From Planctomycetota bacterium (GTDB lineage: Bacteria > Planctomycetota > PLA2 > JAEUHO01), in contig JADZCA010000086.1 in the NCBI GenBank assembly GCA_020851795.1, positions 1 to 53,986 of the forward strand: DNA of 53,986 bases, given 5' to 3'. Made by a program: the position numbers and the translations under genes. Shown here piece by piece: positions 8,481 to 17,308 of the stretch. The notes beneath the pieces are model-generated. The model did not search any database. It had not been told where the DNA came from and saw nothing but the letters and a program-made list of their open reading frames with translations. Positions within the stretch are counted from its first letter, which is position 1. Each line of letters starts with the position of its first letter.

Positions 8481-11066
8481 TCAGCGGCCTGCCGCGAGCC
8501 ACGCGCGCCAGGCACGCACCGCGGTGGCGCGGCGGTCCGGCGGGTCGTCGGGCGCGAAGCCGTTCGTCGTGCCGGCGACGCGGCGCAGGACCCGCACCGC
8601 CGCCGACCGCACCGACGACGCCTCGTCGTCGAGCGCGGCGACGAGCACGTCGCGCGTCGCCGGCGTGTCGCGACCGGCGAGCGCCTCGGCCACCGCGGCC
8701 CGCACGGCCGCGTCGGCGTCGCGCCGCGGCCCGGCGAGCCGGGCGACGAGCGCCGCGACGGCGTCGGGGGCCTCGACGTGCGACAGGACGAAGGCGACCG
8801 ACTCGCGCACCGTGGGTGCGGCGTCGGTCTCGAGGCGGGCGCGCAGCGCGCCGAGCAGCGCGGCGTCGGCGGCGACCCGGTCGGCGAGCCACGGCCGCTG
8901 GAAGGCCTGGACCGCCTTCCGCCGCACGCCCTCGTCGGCGTCGTCGAGCAGGCGCCGCAAGACCGTCTCGGCCTCGGGCGACTCGAACGACGCGACCGTC
9001 CACGCGACTTCCTTGCGCGTGTCGGGCTCGGGGCTCGCCGCGAGCGCGACGAGGTCGCCCACCGCGCGCGCCTGCCTCACGAGGCGCACCTCGGTGCGCA
9101 GCCGCAGCTGGCGGACGCGCGGGCTCTTCGCGCCGCTCGGGTCGGCGGCGACGAGCGCCGAGACGACCTCGAGCGCGCGCCGCGTCTCGCCCGCGTCGAG
9201 CAGGATCGGCACGAGGTCCTCGGCCGCCGCGAGGGTGTCGGGGCGGCGGTCGAGCACGCGGGCGAGGTCGGCGCGGGCGCCCGGCAGGTCGCCGGCGATG
9301 CGGCGCGCCGAGCCGCGGAAGTAGAGCGTGAGCACGTCGAGGGGGTCCAGCGCGCGCGCGACGTCGAGCGCGGCGCTCGCCTCCGCGTGGAACCGCGCGC
9401 TCTCGAGCACGACGAAGCGGGCCCCGTGCACCCACGCGCACGGGCCCTCGTCGCGCTCGATCGCGGCGAGGTCGGCGGCCGCCGCGTCGGCCTCGTCGCG
9501 CCCCCACGAGCCCTCGGTGACGCGCACGTAGCGCTCGAAGGGCAGCACCGGCTCGGTGGCGGCCGAGCGCCGCAGCAGGCCGCCGGCGAGCGCGCGCCGG
9601 CCCTCGTCCTTCGCGGCCATCGCGGCGAGCCACGTGCACGCGCCGAGGTAGAGGTCGAGGACGGGCCGCGGGCCGCCCATCTCGGGACGCGAGAGCGCGG
9701 CCGCCGCGCCGGCGGCGTCGCCGGCCGCGAGCGGGGCGAGCGCCTCGCCGAGCGAGGCGCCGCGGCGCGCCGCCTCGGTGGCGCGCCACGCGTCGAGCTC
9801 GGCGGCGCGGGGCTTGAGCGCGGCGACGGCGAAGCGCAGCTTGCCCAGCGCCGCGGCGGGCATCACGTCGGCGCGGGTCGGGTCGGGGTCGTCGAGGACG
9901 ACGAGGTCGGTCGCGGGGTCGTAGCCGCGGGCGAGCACCGCCGTCTCGGCCCAGCCGGCCGCGCGCCGCTGCATCCGGCGCACGAACAGGGGCAGGCCCC
10001 GCAGCAGCGCCTCGCGCGCCACCGCGGCGTCGCCCTCGAGCTCGAGGGTCGCCCCGCCCGCGGCGGCGACCGTCTCGCGCACGAAGGCCGCGTCGGCGCA
10101 GCCCGTGCGGCGCCCCGCGGCGCGCGCGGCGAGGTCCTCGGCCCGCACCGTGGCGCCGAGCACGGCGACGAGGCGCGCGAGCGCGGCGGCCGACGGCTCG
10201 ACCTCGGGCTCGAGGACGGCGAGCGGCGGGGCCGCCAGCACCGACGGGGCCCCCTTCGCCGCGGCGAGCGCCGCGAGCGCGACGGCGCACGCGTCGCCCT
10301 TGGGCGCCGCGGCTGCGGCGCGACGGGCGCCCTCGCCGTCGCCGGCCCGCCACGCGGCGAGCGCGCGTTCCAGCGCGACCGCGGCGGCCCACGGGCCCGG
10401 CGCCGCGGGCGGCGCGAGCATCGCGCGCGCGTCGCCCTCGCGCCCGACGCGGCGCAGGCCCCGCGCGACGACGAGGCGGACGCCGTCGCCGGCGCCGCGG
10501 TCCACCGCGGCGGCCGCGCGGGCCAGCGGCCCCGCGTCGTCGAGACGCCCGCTGGCGAGCGCGAGCACGGACGCGCGGCGCACGAGCGCGACGAGCGCGT
10601 CGCGGTCGTCGCCGGGGAGCGCGGCCCCGAGCACCGCGAGGGGGAACGCCGCGCGCTCGGGGTCGGTGCGCGCGTCGAGCAGCCGCCGGACGGCGTCGTC
10701 GTCGCGCCCGCCCCGCTCGGCGACGACCGCGTCGAGCCACGGGAGCAGCGGGTCGTCGGCGCGCGTGCGCATGCCGTCGAGGTGGCGGCGGGCCGCGGCG
10801 AGGTCGAGCGTGCGCAGCGCGTCGAGCAGGGCCGCGAGCCCGCTCGTCGCGTCGGTGCGCGCGGCCGGGTCGGCCGCGAGGCGCACGACGGGCAGCCACG
10901 TGCGGTCCGACGCGTCCGCGGACGCCTCGAGGCTCCCGAGCAGCGCCCGCGCGTCGCGGTCGGCGACGAAGCGCGCGCGCGCCGCGACGTCCTCGCCCCG
11001 CGCGAGCCGCGCCGGCAGCGCGGCCGTCAGGGCCGAGAGGAGCAGGAGCGCGCGTCGCGACCTCAT
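8481..11066 (-). CDS. Exported TPR/HEAT protein with a degenerate C39-peptidase-like domain
   Basis: The protein has 861 residues. An N-terminal signal peptide (RALLLLSALTAALPARLARG) is followed by TPR-like helices (about 40-280), a papain-fold C39-like segment (about 287-418), more TPR repeats (about 420-640) and C-terminal HEAT repeats (about 690-850). In the C39-like part the usual cysteine position is filled by PSAAALARLV and the histidine before the GYD motif is missing (AETAVLARGYD, then LDDPDP), so it should be catalytically dead and may bind peptides. The ATG at 11066 overlaps the folK-panC stop as ATGA, indicating coupling. Why it sits between pantothenate genes is unclear. The C39 call rests on pattern resemblance only. 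Confidence 0.72.
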   Translation of the reverse strand: MRSRRALLLLSALTAALPARLARGEDVAARARFVADRDARALLGSLEASADASDRTWLPVVRLAADPAARTDATSGLAALLDALRTLDLAAARRHLDGMRTRADDPLLPWLDAVVAERGGRDDDAVRRLLDARTDPERAAFPLAVLGAALPGDDRDALVALVRRASVLALASGRLDDAGPLARAAAAVDRGAGDGVRLVVARGLRRVGREGDARAMLAPPAAPGPWAAAVALERALAAWRAGDGEGARRAAAAAPKGDACAVALAALAAAKGAPSVLAAPPLAVLEPEVEPSAAALARLVAVLGATVRAEDLAARAAGRRTGCADAAFVRETVAAAGGATLELEGDAAVAREALLRGLPLFVRRMQRRAAGWAETAVLARGYDPATDLVVLDDPDPTRADVMPAAALGKLRFAVAALKPRAAELDAWRATEAARRGASLGEALAPLAAGDAAGAAAALSRPEMGGPRPVLDLYLGACTWLAAMAAKDEGRRALAGGLLRRSAATEPVLPFERYVRVTEGSWGRDEADAAAADLAAIERDEGPCAWVHGARFVVLESARFHAEASAALDVARALDPLDVLTLYFRGSARRIAGDLPGARADLARVLDRRPDTLAAAEDLVPILLDAGETRRALEVVSALVAADPSGAKSPRVRQLRLRTEVRLVRQARAVGDLVALAASPEPDTRKEVAWTVASFESPEAETVLRRLLDDADEGVRRKAVQAFQRPWLADRVAADAALLGALRARLETDAAPTVRESVAFVLSHVEAPDAVAALVARLAGPRRDADAAVRAAVAEALAGRDTPATRDVLVAALDDEASSVRSAAVRVLRRVAGTTNGFAPDDPPDRRATAVRAWRAWLAAGR

Positions 11067-12460
11067 GCGGGGCCCGTCCCGTCGCCGACGGTCATCCACT
11101 CGTTGTCGAGCAAGCGCGTCGTGCCCACCTTCACCGTCGCGACCATGAGCGCGGGCGCCTCGCCGAGCTCGGCGAGCGGGGCGAACGCGTCGGGGTCCAC
11201 GACGTCCACGTACGACGGGACGACGCCCGGCGCCTGCGCGAGCACCGAGCCCGCGACGCCCACGAGGGCCGACACGCGCCGCTCGCCGGCCGCCGCCGCC
11301 GCGCGGGCGGCGCCGAGCGCGCGCGGGAGCGCCAGCGCGCGCGCCCGCTCGTCGGCGGAGAGGTAGCGGTTGCGCGAGGAGAGCGCGAGCCCGTCCACGT
11401 CGCGCACGGTGGGCGCGACGACGACGCGACCGGGCAGGTCGAGGTCGCGGTGCAGGCGGCGCACGACCGCGACCTGCTGCGCGTCCTTGCGCCCGAAGTA
11501 GGCCCGGTCGGGGCGCGCGCGCAGCAGCAGCTTCGCGACGACGGTGGCGACGCCGGAGAAGTGGCCGGGACGCGCCGCGCCCTCGTAGCCGCCCGACGGC
11601 CCCGCGACCTCGACGCGCGTCGAGGAGCCGGTCGGGTAGAGGTCCTCGACCGAGGGCGCGTAGACCGCGTCCACCCCGACGCGCGCGAGCAGGTCGAGGT
11701 CGGCCTCGAGCGTGCGCGGGTAGCGCGCGAAGTCCTCGTTGGGCCCGAACTGCGTCGGGTTGACGAAGATGCTCACGAGCGTCGCGTCGCACTCCGCGCG
11801 CGCCCGGCGCGCGAGCGCGGCGTGGCCCTCGTGCAGCGCCCCCATCGTCGGCACGAAGCCCACCGTGCCCGCGACCGCCGCGCGCCACGCGGCGAGCGCG
11901 GCCGCGTCGCCGAGCACGACGGGGCGCCGCGGGGCCGCGACGCCGGGGACCGCGAGGAGCGCGGCGCGGACGAGCGCGTCGAACGCGGCGGGCGCGCGCG
12001 CGCGCAGCCGCGCCGCGTGCGTCAGCACCGTCGCGCCGCCGACGACCGCGTCGGGGGCGACGTCAGCCCAGGGCGCCAGCACGAACGCGCGCTCGAGCGC
12101 CCGCGGGTGCGGCACGCGCAGGTCGGGGCGCGCGACGACCTCGTCGCCGAAGGCGAGGAGGTCGAGGTCGAGCGTGCGGGGCCCGTCCTTGACCGCGCGC
12201 ACGCGGCCCGCCTCGGCCTCGAGGGTGTGCAGGCGCGCGTGGAGCTCGTGCGCCGAGCGCGTCGTGCGCAGCTCGGCGACGGCGTTCCAGTACGGCGGCT
12301 GCGGCGGCCCGCCGACCGGCGGGTTCTCGTAGGCCGCGCTGACGGCGGCGACGCGGACGCCCGGCGTGGTCGAGAGGCCGGCGAGGGCCGCCTCGAGGCG
12401 GGCCCGGCGGTCGCCGAGGTTGCCCCCGAGCGCGACGAACGCCCGCACCGGCGCGCTCAT
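11063..12460 (-). CDS. folK-panC: Fused HPPK (FolK) and pantothenate synthetase (PanC)
   Basis: The 465-residue chain joins two ATP-using cofactor enzymes. Residues 1-165 are 6-hydroxymethyl-7,8-dihydropterin pyrophosphokinase: GGNLGDR, GPRTLDLDLL with the magnesium-binding aspartates D98 and D100, and VPHPR...ERAFVLAPWADVAP. Residues 180-465 are pantothenate synthetase, which joins pantoate to beta-alanine: PTMGALHEGH, SIFVNPTQFGPNEDFARYPR, GHFSGVATVVAKLL, FGRKDAQQ and LSSRNRYLS. Both active sites look complete. The ATG at 12460 overlaps the pssA stop, and the TGA overlaps the next ATG, so three genes are chained. PanD, which supplies beta-alanine, is in the same operon. I know of no described FolK-PanC fusion, but cannot search. 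Confidence 0.92.
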   Translation of the reverse strand: MSAPVRAFVALGGNLGDRRARLEAALAGLSTTPGVRVAAVSAAYENPPVGGPPQPPYWNAVAELRTTRSAHELHARLHTLEAEAGRVRAVKDGPRTLDLDLLAFGDEVVARPDLRVPHPRALERAFVLAPWADVAPDAVVGGATVLTHAARLRARAPAAFDALVRAALLAVPGVAAPRRPVVLGDAAALAAWRAAVAGTVGFVPTMGALHEGHAALARRARAECDATLVSIFVNPTQFGPNEDFARYPRTLEADLDLLARVGVDAVYAPSVEDLYPTGSSTRVEVAGPSGGYEGAARPGHFSGVATVVAKLLLRARPDRAYFGRKDAQQVAVVRRLHRDLDLPGRVVVAPTVRDVDGLALSSRNRYLSADERARALALPRALGAARAAAAAGERRVSALVGVAGSVLAQAPGVVPSYVDVVDPDAFAPLAELGEAPALMVATVKVGTTRLLDNEWMTVGDGTGPA

Positions 12461-13344
12461 GAGCGGCCCACCTCGTCCACGTCGCCGGGGACGGGCACGT
12501 CCTCGTCGTCGTCCTCGTCGCCCTCGGCGGTGCCGCGGCGGAACAGCGCGCGGACGCCGGCCGCCACGGGCCCCGTCGCGGCGTACGCCCAGAACAGGCC
12601 GGCGAGCGAGGCCTCCCAGTGCTGCAACGTCAGGAAGAGCAGCACGACGAGGACGAGGATGGTCACGGGCGAGCGGGCCCCGGTGAGCCACCGGTTCATC
12701 ACGTGCGGGAACGCGAAGCGGCTGACCATGAGCAGGCCCGCCACCGGCGTCCCGACGAGGAACAGCCACGGGAGCCACGGGAAGGCCGCGTCGGCGAACT
12801 CGTGGCGGAAGAGGACGAGGCTGGCCGGCAGCCCGGCGGCACCCGGGCTGGGCATGCCTCGGAACGTGCGCGTGACGTGACCCGGCTCCTGCACCCGCTG
12901 GCTCTCGACGTTGTAGCGCGCGAGCCGCAGCGCGGCCCCGAGCACGTACACCATCGCGAGCACCGTCGAGAGCCGCGGCGGCAGGCCGGGGAACTCGACC
13001 TCGACCACCGACTTCGCGAGCAGCGCCGGCGCGACGCCGAACGTGATCATGTCGGCGAGGCTGTCGAGCTCGGCGCCGAACGACGACGCCGCCCCGGTCA
13101 GCCGCGCGACGCGCCCGTCGAGGGCGTCGCAGACCATCCCGAAGAAGATCGCCCCCGCGGCCTTGAGCCAGAGCGCCTCCCGCCCCCCGGGCGAGCCGGC
13201 GGCGTCGACGAGGTAGGAGAGCGCGAGGAAGCCGGCGAGGACGTTGCCGAGCGTGACGAGGGTCGGCAGGACCTGCAGCGACACGAGGCGGGGCCGCCGG
13301 CGGCGGACGTCGGGTCGGACCGGCGGGGGCAGGACCGGGCGCAT
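12457..13344 (-). CDS. pssA: CDP-diacylglycerol-serine O-phosphatidyltransferase
   Basis: This integral membrane enzyme makes phosphatidylserine from CDP-diacylglycerol and serine. The 295-residue protein has the complete CDP-alcohol phosphotransferase signature D-x2-DG-x2-AR-x8-G-x3-D-x3-D at D73-D98, set among several hydrophobic segments, and a charged Asp/Glu-rich C-terminal tail. TFGVAPALL after the motif favours PssA over PgsA. I prefer the ATG at 13344; the GTG at 13359 is also in frame. A TAGAGT hexamer lies about 13 bases upstream of the ATG, and no -35 is obvious. This is the first gene of the operon that continues with folK-panC by ATGA overlap. The substrate (serine rather than inositol) is inferred. 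Confidence 0.9.
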   Translation of the reverse strand: MRPVLPPPVRPDVRRRRPRLVSLQVLPTLVTLGNVLAGFLALSYLVDAAGSPGGREALWLKAAGAIFFGMVCDALDGRVARLTGAASSFGAELDSLADMITFGVAPALLAKSVVEVEFPGLPPRLSTVLAMVYVLGAALRLARYNVESQRVQEPGHVTRTFRGMPSPGAAGLPASLVLFRHEFADAAFPWLPWLFLVGTPVAGLLMVSRFAFPHVMNRWLTGARSPVTILVLVVLLFLTLQHWEASLAGLFWAYAATGPVAAGVRALFRRGTAEGDEDDDEDVPVPGDVDEVGRS

Positions 13345-13450
13345 CGTCGAACCGGCCACTCTAGCAGGCGACCCCGGGGTCCCCCCCTCGGTCCGACGCG
13401 AGCCGCGGGGCCGGACGTCACGGGTCGCGCGACGGACCTGTCGCCGCGGA

Positions 13451-15556
13451 TCAGCGGGCCGGGCGCACCGTCACCACCGCCGGGCCGTCCCCACTCCGGC
13501 GCACCTCGATGTACTCGAAGGTCCCTCCCGGCGAGGGACGCGGCTGCGCGGAGACGAGGCCCGTCGCCGACGCCGTGAGCCGGCCGCCGGCCGCGTCGAG
13601 CAGCGCGAACGACTCCCCCGGCAGCGCGCCCACGAAGAACGCCCCGTCCTCGCCTGCGTCACGCACGAGGGTGAGTTCACGACGTCCCGACGCCGCCGTC
13701 GCCGTCGGGTTGACGAGCAGCCTCGCTCGCGGCCGCGGACGTCCCGCATCGTCGAGCACCTCGACCCGCACGCCGCTCCACGCCGTCGAGCCGACCCGGA
13801 GCACCGCGACGCCGTCGGCGCCGATCTCGAACGGGGCCGCGAGCGCCGCGACCGACCCGTCCGAGGCGAGCACGGTCGCCGCCGAGGGCGGGCCGGTGAC
13901 GAGCGGACGGGCGACGCCGAGCCCGTCGGTCGCCCCCACGTCGAGCCCGACGTCGCCGAAGGCGGCCCGCAGCTGGCGCTCGACCGCGAGGGCCCACCGG
14001 TCGTCGGCGTCCGCCGTCGGCGCGGCCGTCGCGCCGGGCGCGAGCGCCACCGCGCGGAGCAGCGTGCTGCGCGCGTCGAAATCGAGCGCGCGGGCGACGA
14101 CGAGCGCGCCGGGGAGCGGGCGGGCCTCCGCGCCGTCTCCGGCGACGACCCGCACGGCCCACGGCGCCGCCCGCACCAGCGTCACGAGGAGGCGGGCGCC
14201 CTCGGTCGGGACGACCACCGACGTGGCGGCGGACGCACGATCTCCGACGAACACCTCGATCGACCACGCGCGCGGCGCCACGCGGAGCTCGAGCACGCGC
14301 CGCCCGTCGGGCTCGACGTGCACCGCGCTGCGGCCCGGCGGCGCCGCCTCCCGGGCGACGCCCGGCTCGCGCCGCGCGGGCGGCGGGAACGACGGCGCGC
14401 CGGCGGACGCGCCGGCGGACGACCATCGCATCGTCGCGGGCGCGCCCGCGGCGACGTCGTCGGCCCCGTCGAGCTCGACGACGAGCCGGGCCACGCGCCA
14501 CAGCGTGACCTCGAGCCCGACCACGTCGGTGAGCGTCTCGACGGCGTGCACGGGTTCGGGGTCCACCGCGAGGTCGTGCTGGACGCGCACCGCCAGCACG
14601 AGGCCTCGACGGACGCGCAAGGACACGAGGCCGTCGGGGTCGCTCGTGGCGCGCACCCCGCCGAGCGGACGGGCCCGCGGGTCGATCTCCGGGGCGGTCG
14701 CCTCCACGACGGCGCCCTCGACGGGCCGTCCGTCGGCGTCGTGGACCCGCAAGCGCAGCTCCGCCGGCGGCGGCAGCTCGACGGGGACGCGCGTCGTCGT
14801 GCCGCGCGCCAACGTCAGGTCCACGGGATCGCCGATCCACCCGGCGGCGATCGGGCGGACACGCACCTGCACCGTGGACGGGCCCCGACGTTCGTTCGAG
14901 ATCCACCAGGCGCCCCCGGACACGAGCGTCGTCCGGCGTCCGCTCGCGGGCTCCTCGAGCGCGAACTGCACCGTCGCGGGGTCGGGCGCGTCGCGACCGC
15001 CGAGGACGTCGGCGACGATCGTCGCGACCGACGCCTCGTCCGGGAGCGCGCGTTCGAGCCGGACCTCGATCGCCCGTTCGAGCGCGGCGTCCACCGGGAC
15101 CTCGACGCGACGCCCCACGAAGCCGCGGGCGGACACGCCCACGACCCCGACCCGGTCCCGCGGCATCTTGCGCAACAGCGCGACCCCGTCGGCGAACGTC
15201 GTCGCGTTGCGCGAGAGCGACAGGCGCGACCCGGGGGGACCGAGGTCGAACTGCGCTTCGACGCCCGCCGAGGCGACCGGCGTGCCGTCGTCCTCGGCGA
15301 GCACGCGGACGCGCCACACGGCGCCGACCTGGATGCGCCCCTCCGCGACGTACTCGTCGGGCCCGAGCCGCTGCGCCACGTGGTGCGCGGCTTCGAGCAC
15401 GCCGTCGTCGCCGACGGCGAGGCCGTCCTCGGGCCCCGCGTCGAGCCCGGCGGCGTCCCCGACGTCGCCGCCGGACACCCGGAGCACCGCGCGCACGCCC
15501 CACCACGCGCCGACGGCGAGCAAGATCGCCGCGACGACCGTCCACGTCCTTCTCAT
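13451..15556 (-). CDS. Membrane-anchored protein with carboxypeptidase-regulatory-like beta domains
   Basis: The 701-residue protein has one N-terminal membrane segment (TWTVVAAILLAVGAWWGVRA), so it is anchored and mostly outside the cytoplasm. The rest is Val/Arg/Asp-rich beta sandwich sequence with recurring patterns such as RVHDADGRPVEGAVVEA and RVEVLDDAGRPRPRARL, the signature of carboxypeptidase-regulatory-like (transthyretin-type) domains. No catalytic residues are recognised. The ATG at 15556 is supported by GGAGG eight bases upstream. An alternative GTG at 15631 would overlap the upstream gene's stop as GTGA, but it adds 25 Pro/Gly/Arg-rich residues before the membrane segment. It is 71 bases after the exported Pro/Thr-rich gene and is probably co-transcribed with it. 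The function is unknown; surface attachment or sensing is a guess. Confidence 0.72.
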   Translation of the reverse strand: MRRTWTVVAAILLAVGAWWGVRAVLRVSGGDVGDAAGLDAGPEDGLAVGDDGVLEAAHHVAQRLGPDEYVAEGRIQVGAVWRVRVLAEDDGTPVASAGVEAQFDLGPPGSRLSLSRNATTFADGVALLRKMPRDRVGVVGVSARGFVGRRVEVPVDAALERAIEVRLERALPDEASVATIVADVLGGRDAPDPATVQFALEEPASGRRTTLVSGGAWWISNERRGPSTVQVRVRPIAAGWIGDPVDLTLARGTTTRVPVELPPPAELRLRVHDADGRPVEGAVVEATAPEIDPRARPLGGVRATSDPDGLVSLRVRRGLVLAVRVQHDLAVDPEPVHAVETLTDVVGLEVTLWRVARLVVELDGADDVAAGAPATMRWSSAGASAGAPSFPPPARREPGVAREAAPPGRSAVHVEPDGRRVLELRVAPRAWSIEVFVGDRASAATSVVVPTEGARLLVTLVRAAPWAVRVVAGDGAEARPLPGALVVARALDFDARSTLLRAVALAPGATAAPTADADDRWALAVERQLRAAFGDVGLDVGATDGLGVARPLVTGPPSAATVLASDGSVAALAAPFEIGADGVAVLRVGSTAWSGVRVEVLDDAGRPRPRARLLVNPTATAASGRRELTLVRDAGEDGAFFVGALPGESFALLDAAGGRLTASATGLVSAQPRPSPGGTFEYIEVRRSGDGPAVVTVRPAR

Positions 15557-15627
15557 CGTCGGATCCTCCGTCAGGAGCAGGCGCCGCCCGCCACGGGGCC
15601 CGGGCCCCGCGGCGGGCGGCGCGTCGG

Positions 15628-17106
15628 TCACGCTTCGTCGGTGTCGAGGTCGCGCGCGTCGCGCCACGACCCGTCGTCCCCGTCGAGCGGGCACGAGTCC
15701 TCCGGGAGGACGGGGTCGTCGTCGGGCGTCGCGCGGTCGCCGTCGGGCACGACCACGGGCGACGGCACGACGGGCGCGGGAGCCGCGCCGTCGGCCGGCG
15801 GGCGGACGGGCTCGGCGGGCGTCGTGGGCGACGTCGGCGCCACCGGCGCAGGCGGCACGGACGGAGCCGTGGCGGTCGGCGTCGAAGGCGTCGTCGGAGC
15901 CGTCACGGTCGGCGGCGTCGGGGTGCTCGGCTCCGTCGGCGTGGTCGGCGTCGTCGGCGCGGGCGCGCCCTCCGGCGGCACCGGCGTCGGCGTCGTGGGC
16001 GGCGGCAGCGGCACCGGTCGCGTCGGAGGCGGCAGCGGCGCCGTCCCGCACCCGCGGCACTCGGTGGCGAGCACCGAGGTCGTCAGGTTGAGGATCTCGA
16101 GCGTCAGCTCCTGACGCGCGCCCTTGCTGCCGTTGAACCACTCGTGGTCGTAGCAGGCGAAGTCGCCCGAGACCGCGGTCGCGATCGTCCACGCGCGGTC
16201 GGACGGGCAGGGGAGGAGGTCGCTGACGACGATGTCGCCGCCCTCGACGTGCTCGGCCTCGCTGGGGGCGAGCTCGACGAAGTCGGAGAACGTCTTCGTG
16301 GTGCCCCACTCGAGCCCGACGCCGAGCTTCGGCACGGTCTTCTCGTCGCGTTCGGCGCCCGCCGTGAGCGACACGCCCGATCGCGACGTGACGCCGCTCG
16401 GGCGCGAGAGGCGGAACGTCTCGCCCATCGCGCGACTGCTCCCGTCGAGCAGGTCGAGCCGGACGCCGAAGTCCTGCGTGACCGTCTTCTCCTCGTCGAA
16501 CTCGCCGTCGCGTGCGTCGAAGTCGATGACCCGACGGTTCCACGCCACCGCCCACCGGTTGGTCAGGACGAGGGTGTCGGCCCGCTGGGCCGCGCCGTTC
16601 TGGATGCGCACCGTCTCGGTGCCGCGCACCCGCACCGACCACGAGCGGTCCTCGTCGTCCTCCGTCTCGAGGATCGCGCGCACGAGCACGTTGGCGCGCC
16701 GCACGACCACGCGGTAGAGCAGGTAGTCGTCGAAGCCGATCCGGTCGGTGTCTCCCCCCTCCCGCTTGGCGAGCTCGGACCCGCCGTCGGCGGCGGGCCA
16801 CCCCCCGGCGCCGGTGATCGGCGTCCACGGCCCGAGCGGCGTGCTGTTCTCCGGGTCGCGCAGCTCCTCGGTGCCGGTGAACTCGGTCTTGCCGGTGCAC
16901 ATGATCACGACGGGCGGCTTGATCCGCGACGACCAGGACGTGACCAGCGACTCGACTTCGGGGGCGTAGGGCTGCGGGTAGGTCTCGCCCTCGGTCGCGT
17001 GCACGACCGGGACGGCGATCGACAGGAGCGCGGCGGCCGCGAGCAGCGCGGCGCGTCGGCGCCGCGGTCCGGTCGGCGGCTGCGCGCCGACGTCGGTGGT
17101 GATCAT
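15628..17106 (-). CDS. Exported protein with Pro/Thr-rich C-terminal linker, unknown function
   Basis: The 492-residue protein has a long basic leader and hydrophobic signal (ALLAAAALLSIAVPVVHA). Residues 45-330 form a folded region with several cysteines (MCTGKTEF, DLLPCPSDRAW, DFACYDHEWF, ECRGCG). After about residue 330 it becomes a low-complexity linker of PTTPTP-like repeats and an acidic end. ATG 17106 has GGAGGG seven bases upstream. A GCCGGC-TCGC-GCCGGC hairpin lies at 17131-17146 in its presumed leader. It is divergent from enolase across about 200 bases and is probably translated together with the membrane-anchored gene that follows. The family is not recognised. The Pro/Thr linker is typical of surface-exposed or wall-spanning proteins. 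Confidence 0.72.
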   Translation of the reverse strand: MITTDVGAQPPTGPRRRRAALLAAAALLSIAVPVVHATEGETYPQPYAPEVESLVTSWSSRIKPPVVIMCTGKTEFTGTEELRDPENSTPLGPWTPITGAGGWPAADGGSELAKREGGDTDRIGFDDYLLYRVVVRRANVLVRAILETEDDEDRSWSVRVRGTETVRIQNGAAQRADTLVLTNRWAVAWNRRVIDFDARDGEFDEEKTVTQDFGVRLDLLDGSSRAMGETFRLSRPSGVTSRSGVSLTAGAERDEKTVPKLGVGLEWGTTKTFSDFVELAPSEAEHVEGGDIVVSDLLPCPSDRAWTIATAVSGDFACYDHEWFNGSKGARQELTLEILNLTTSVLATECRGCGTAPLPPPTRPVPLPPPTTPTPVPPEGAPAPTTPTTPTEPSTPTPPTVTAPTTPSTPTATAPSVPPAPVAPTSPTTPAEPVRPPADGAAPAPVVPSPVVVPDGDRATPDDDPVLPEDSCPLDGDDGSWRDARDLDTDEA

Positions 17107-17272
17107 GAAGGTCCCTCCCCGGGGCCCACCGCCGGCTCGCGCCGGCTGCGGCGTCCCGTGTCCGGGCCGCCCCGCCCGGGGCGTCCCTGCTGCGGTCCGA
17201 TGCGCCCCGCGCGGGGGCACGGGAGGAACTCGCCCGAGCGGGGCCGGTGGTCACACGTCGCGCGCCGCGCCG

Positions 17273-17301
17273 TTGGACGGGCGGGCGGGCTCCGCTACGC
17301 T
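17273..17301 (+). promoter_or_regulatory. Promoter of eno, probably leaderless
   Basis: TTGGAC (17273-17278), a 17-base spacer and TACGCT (17296-17301) lie upstream of eno. Only seven bases separate the -10 box from the ATG, so transcription would begin at or next to the start codon, giving a leaderless mRNA. No SD is present in that gap. Confidence 0.5.
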
Positions 17302-17308
17302 CCCCCCC

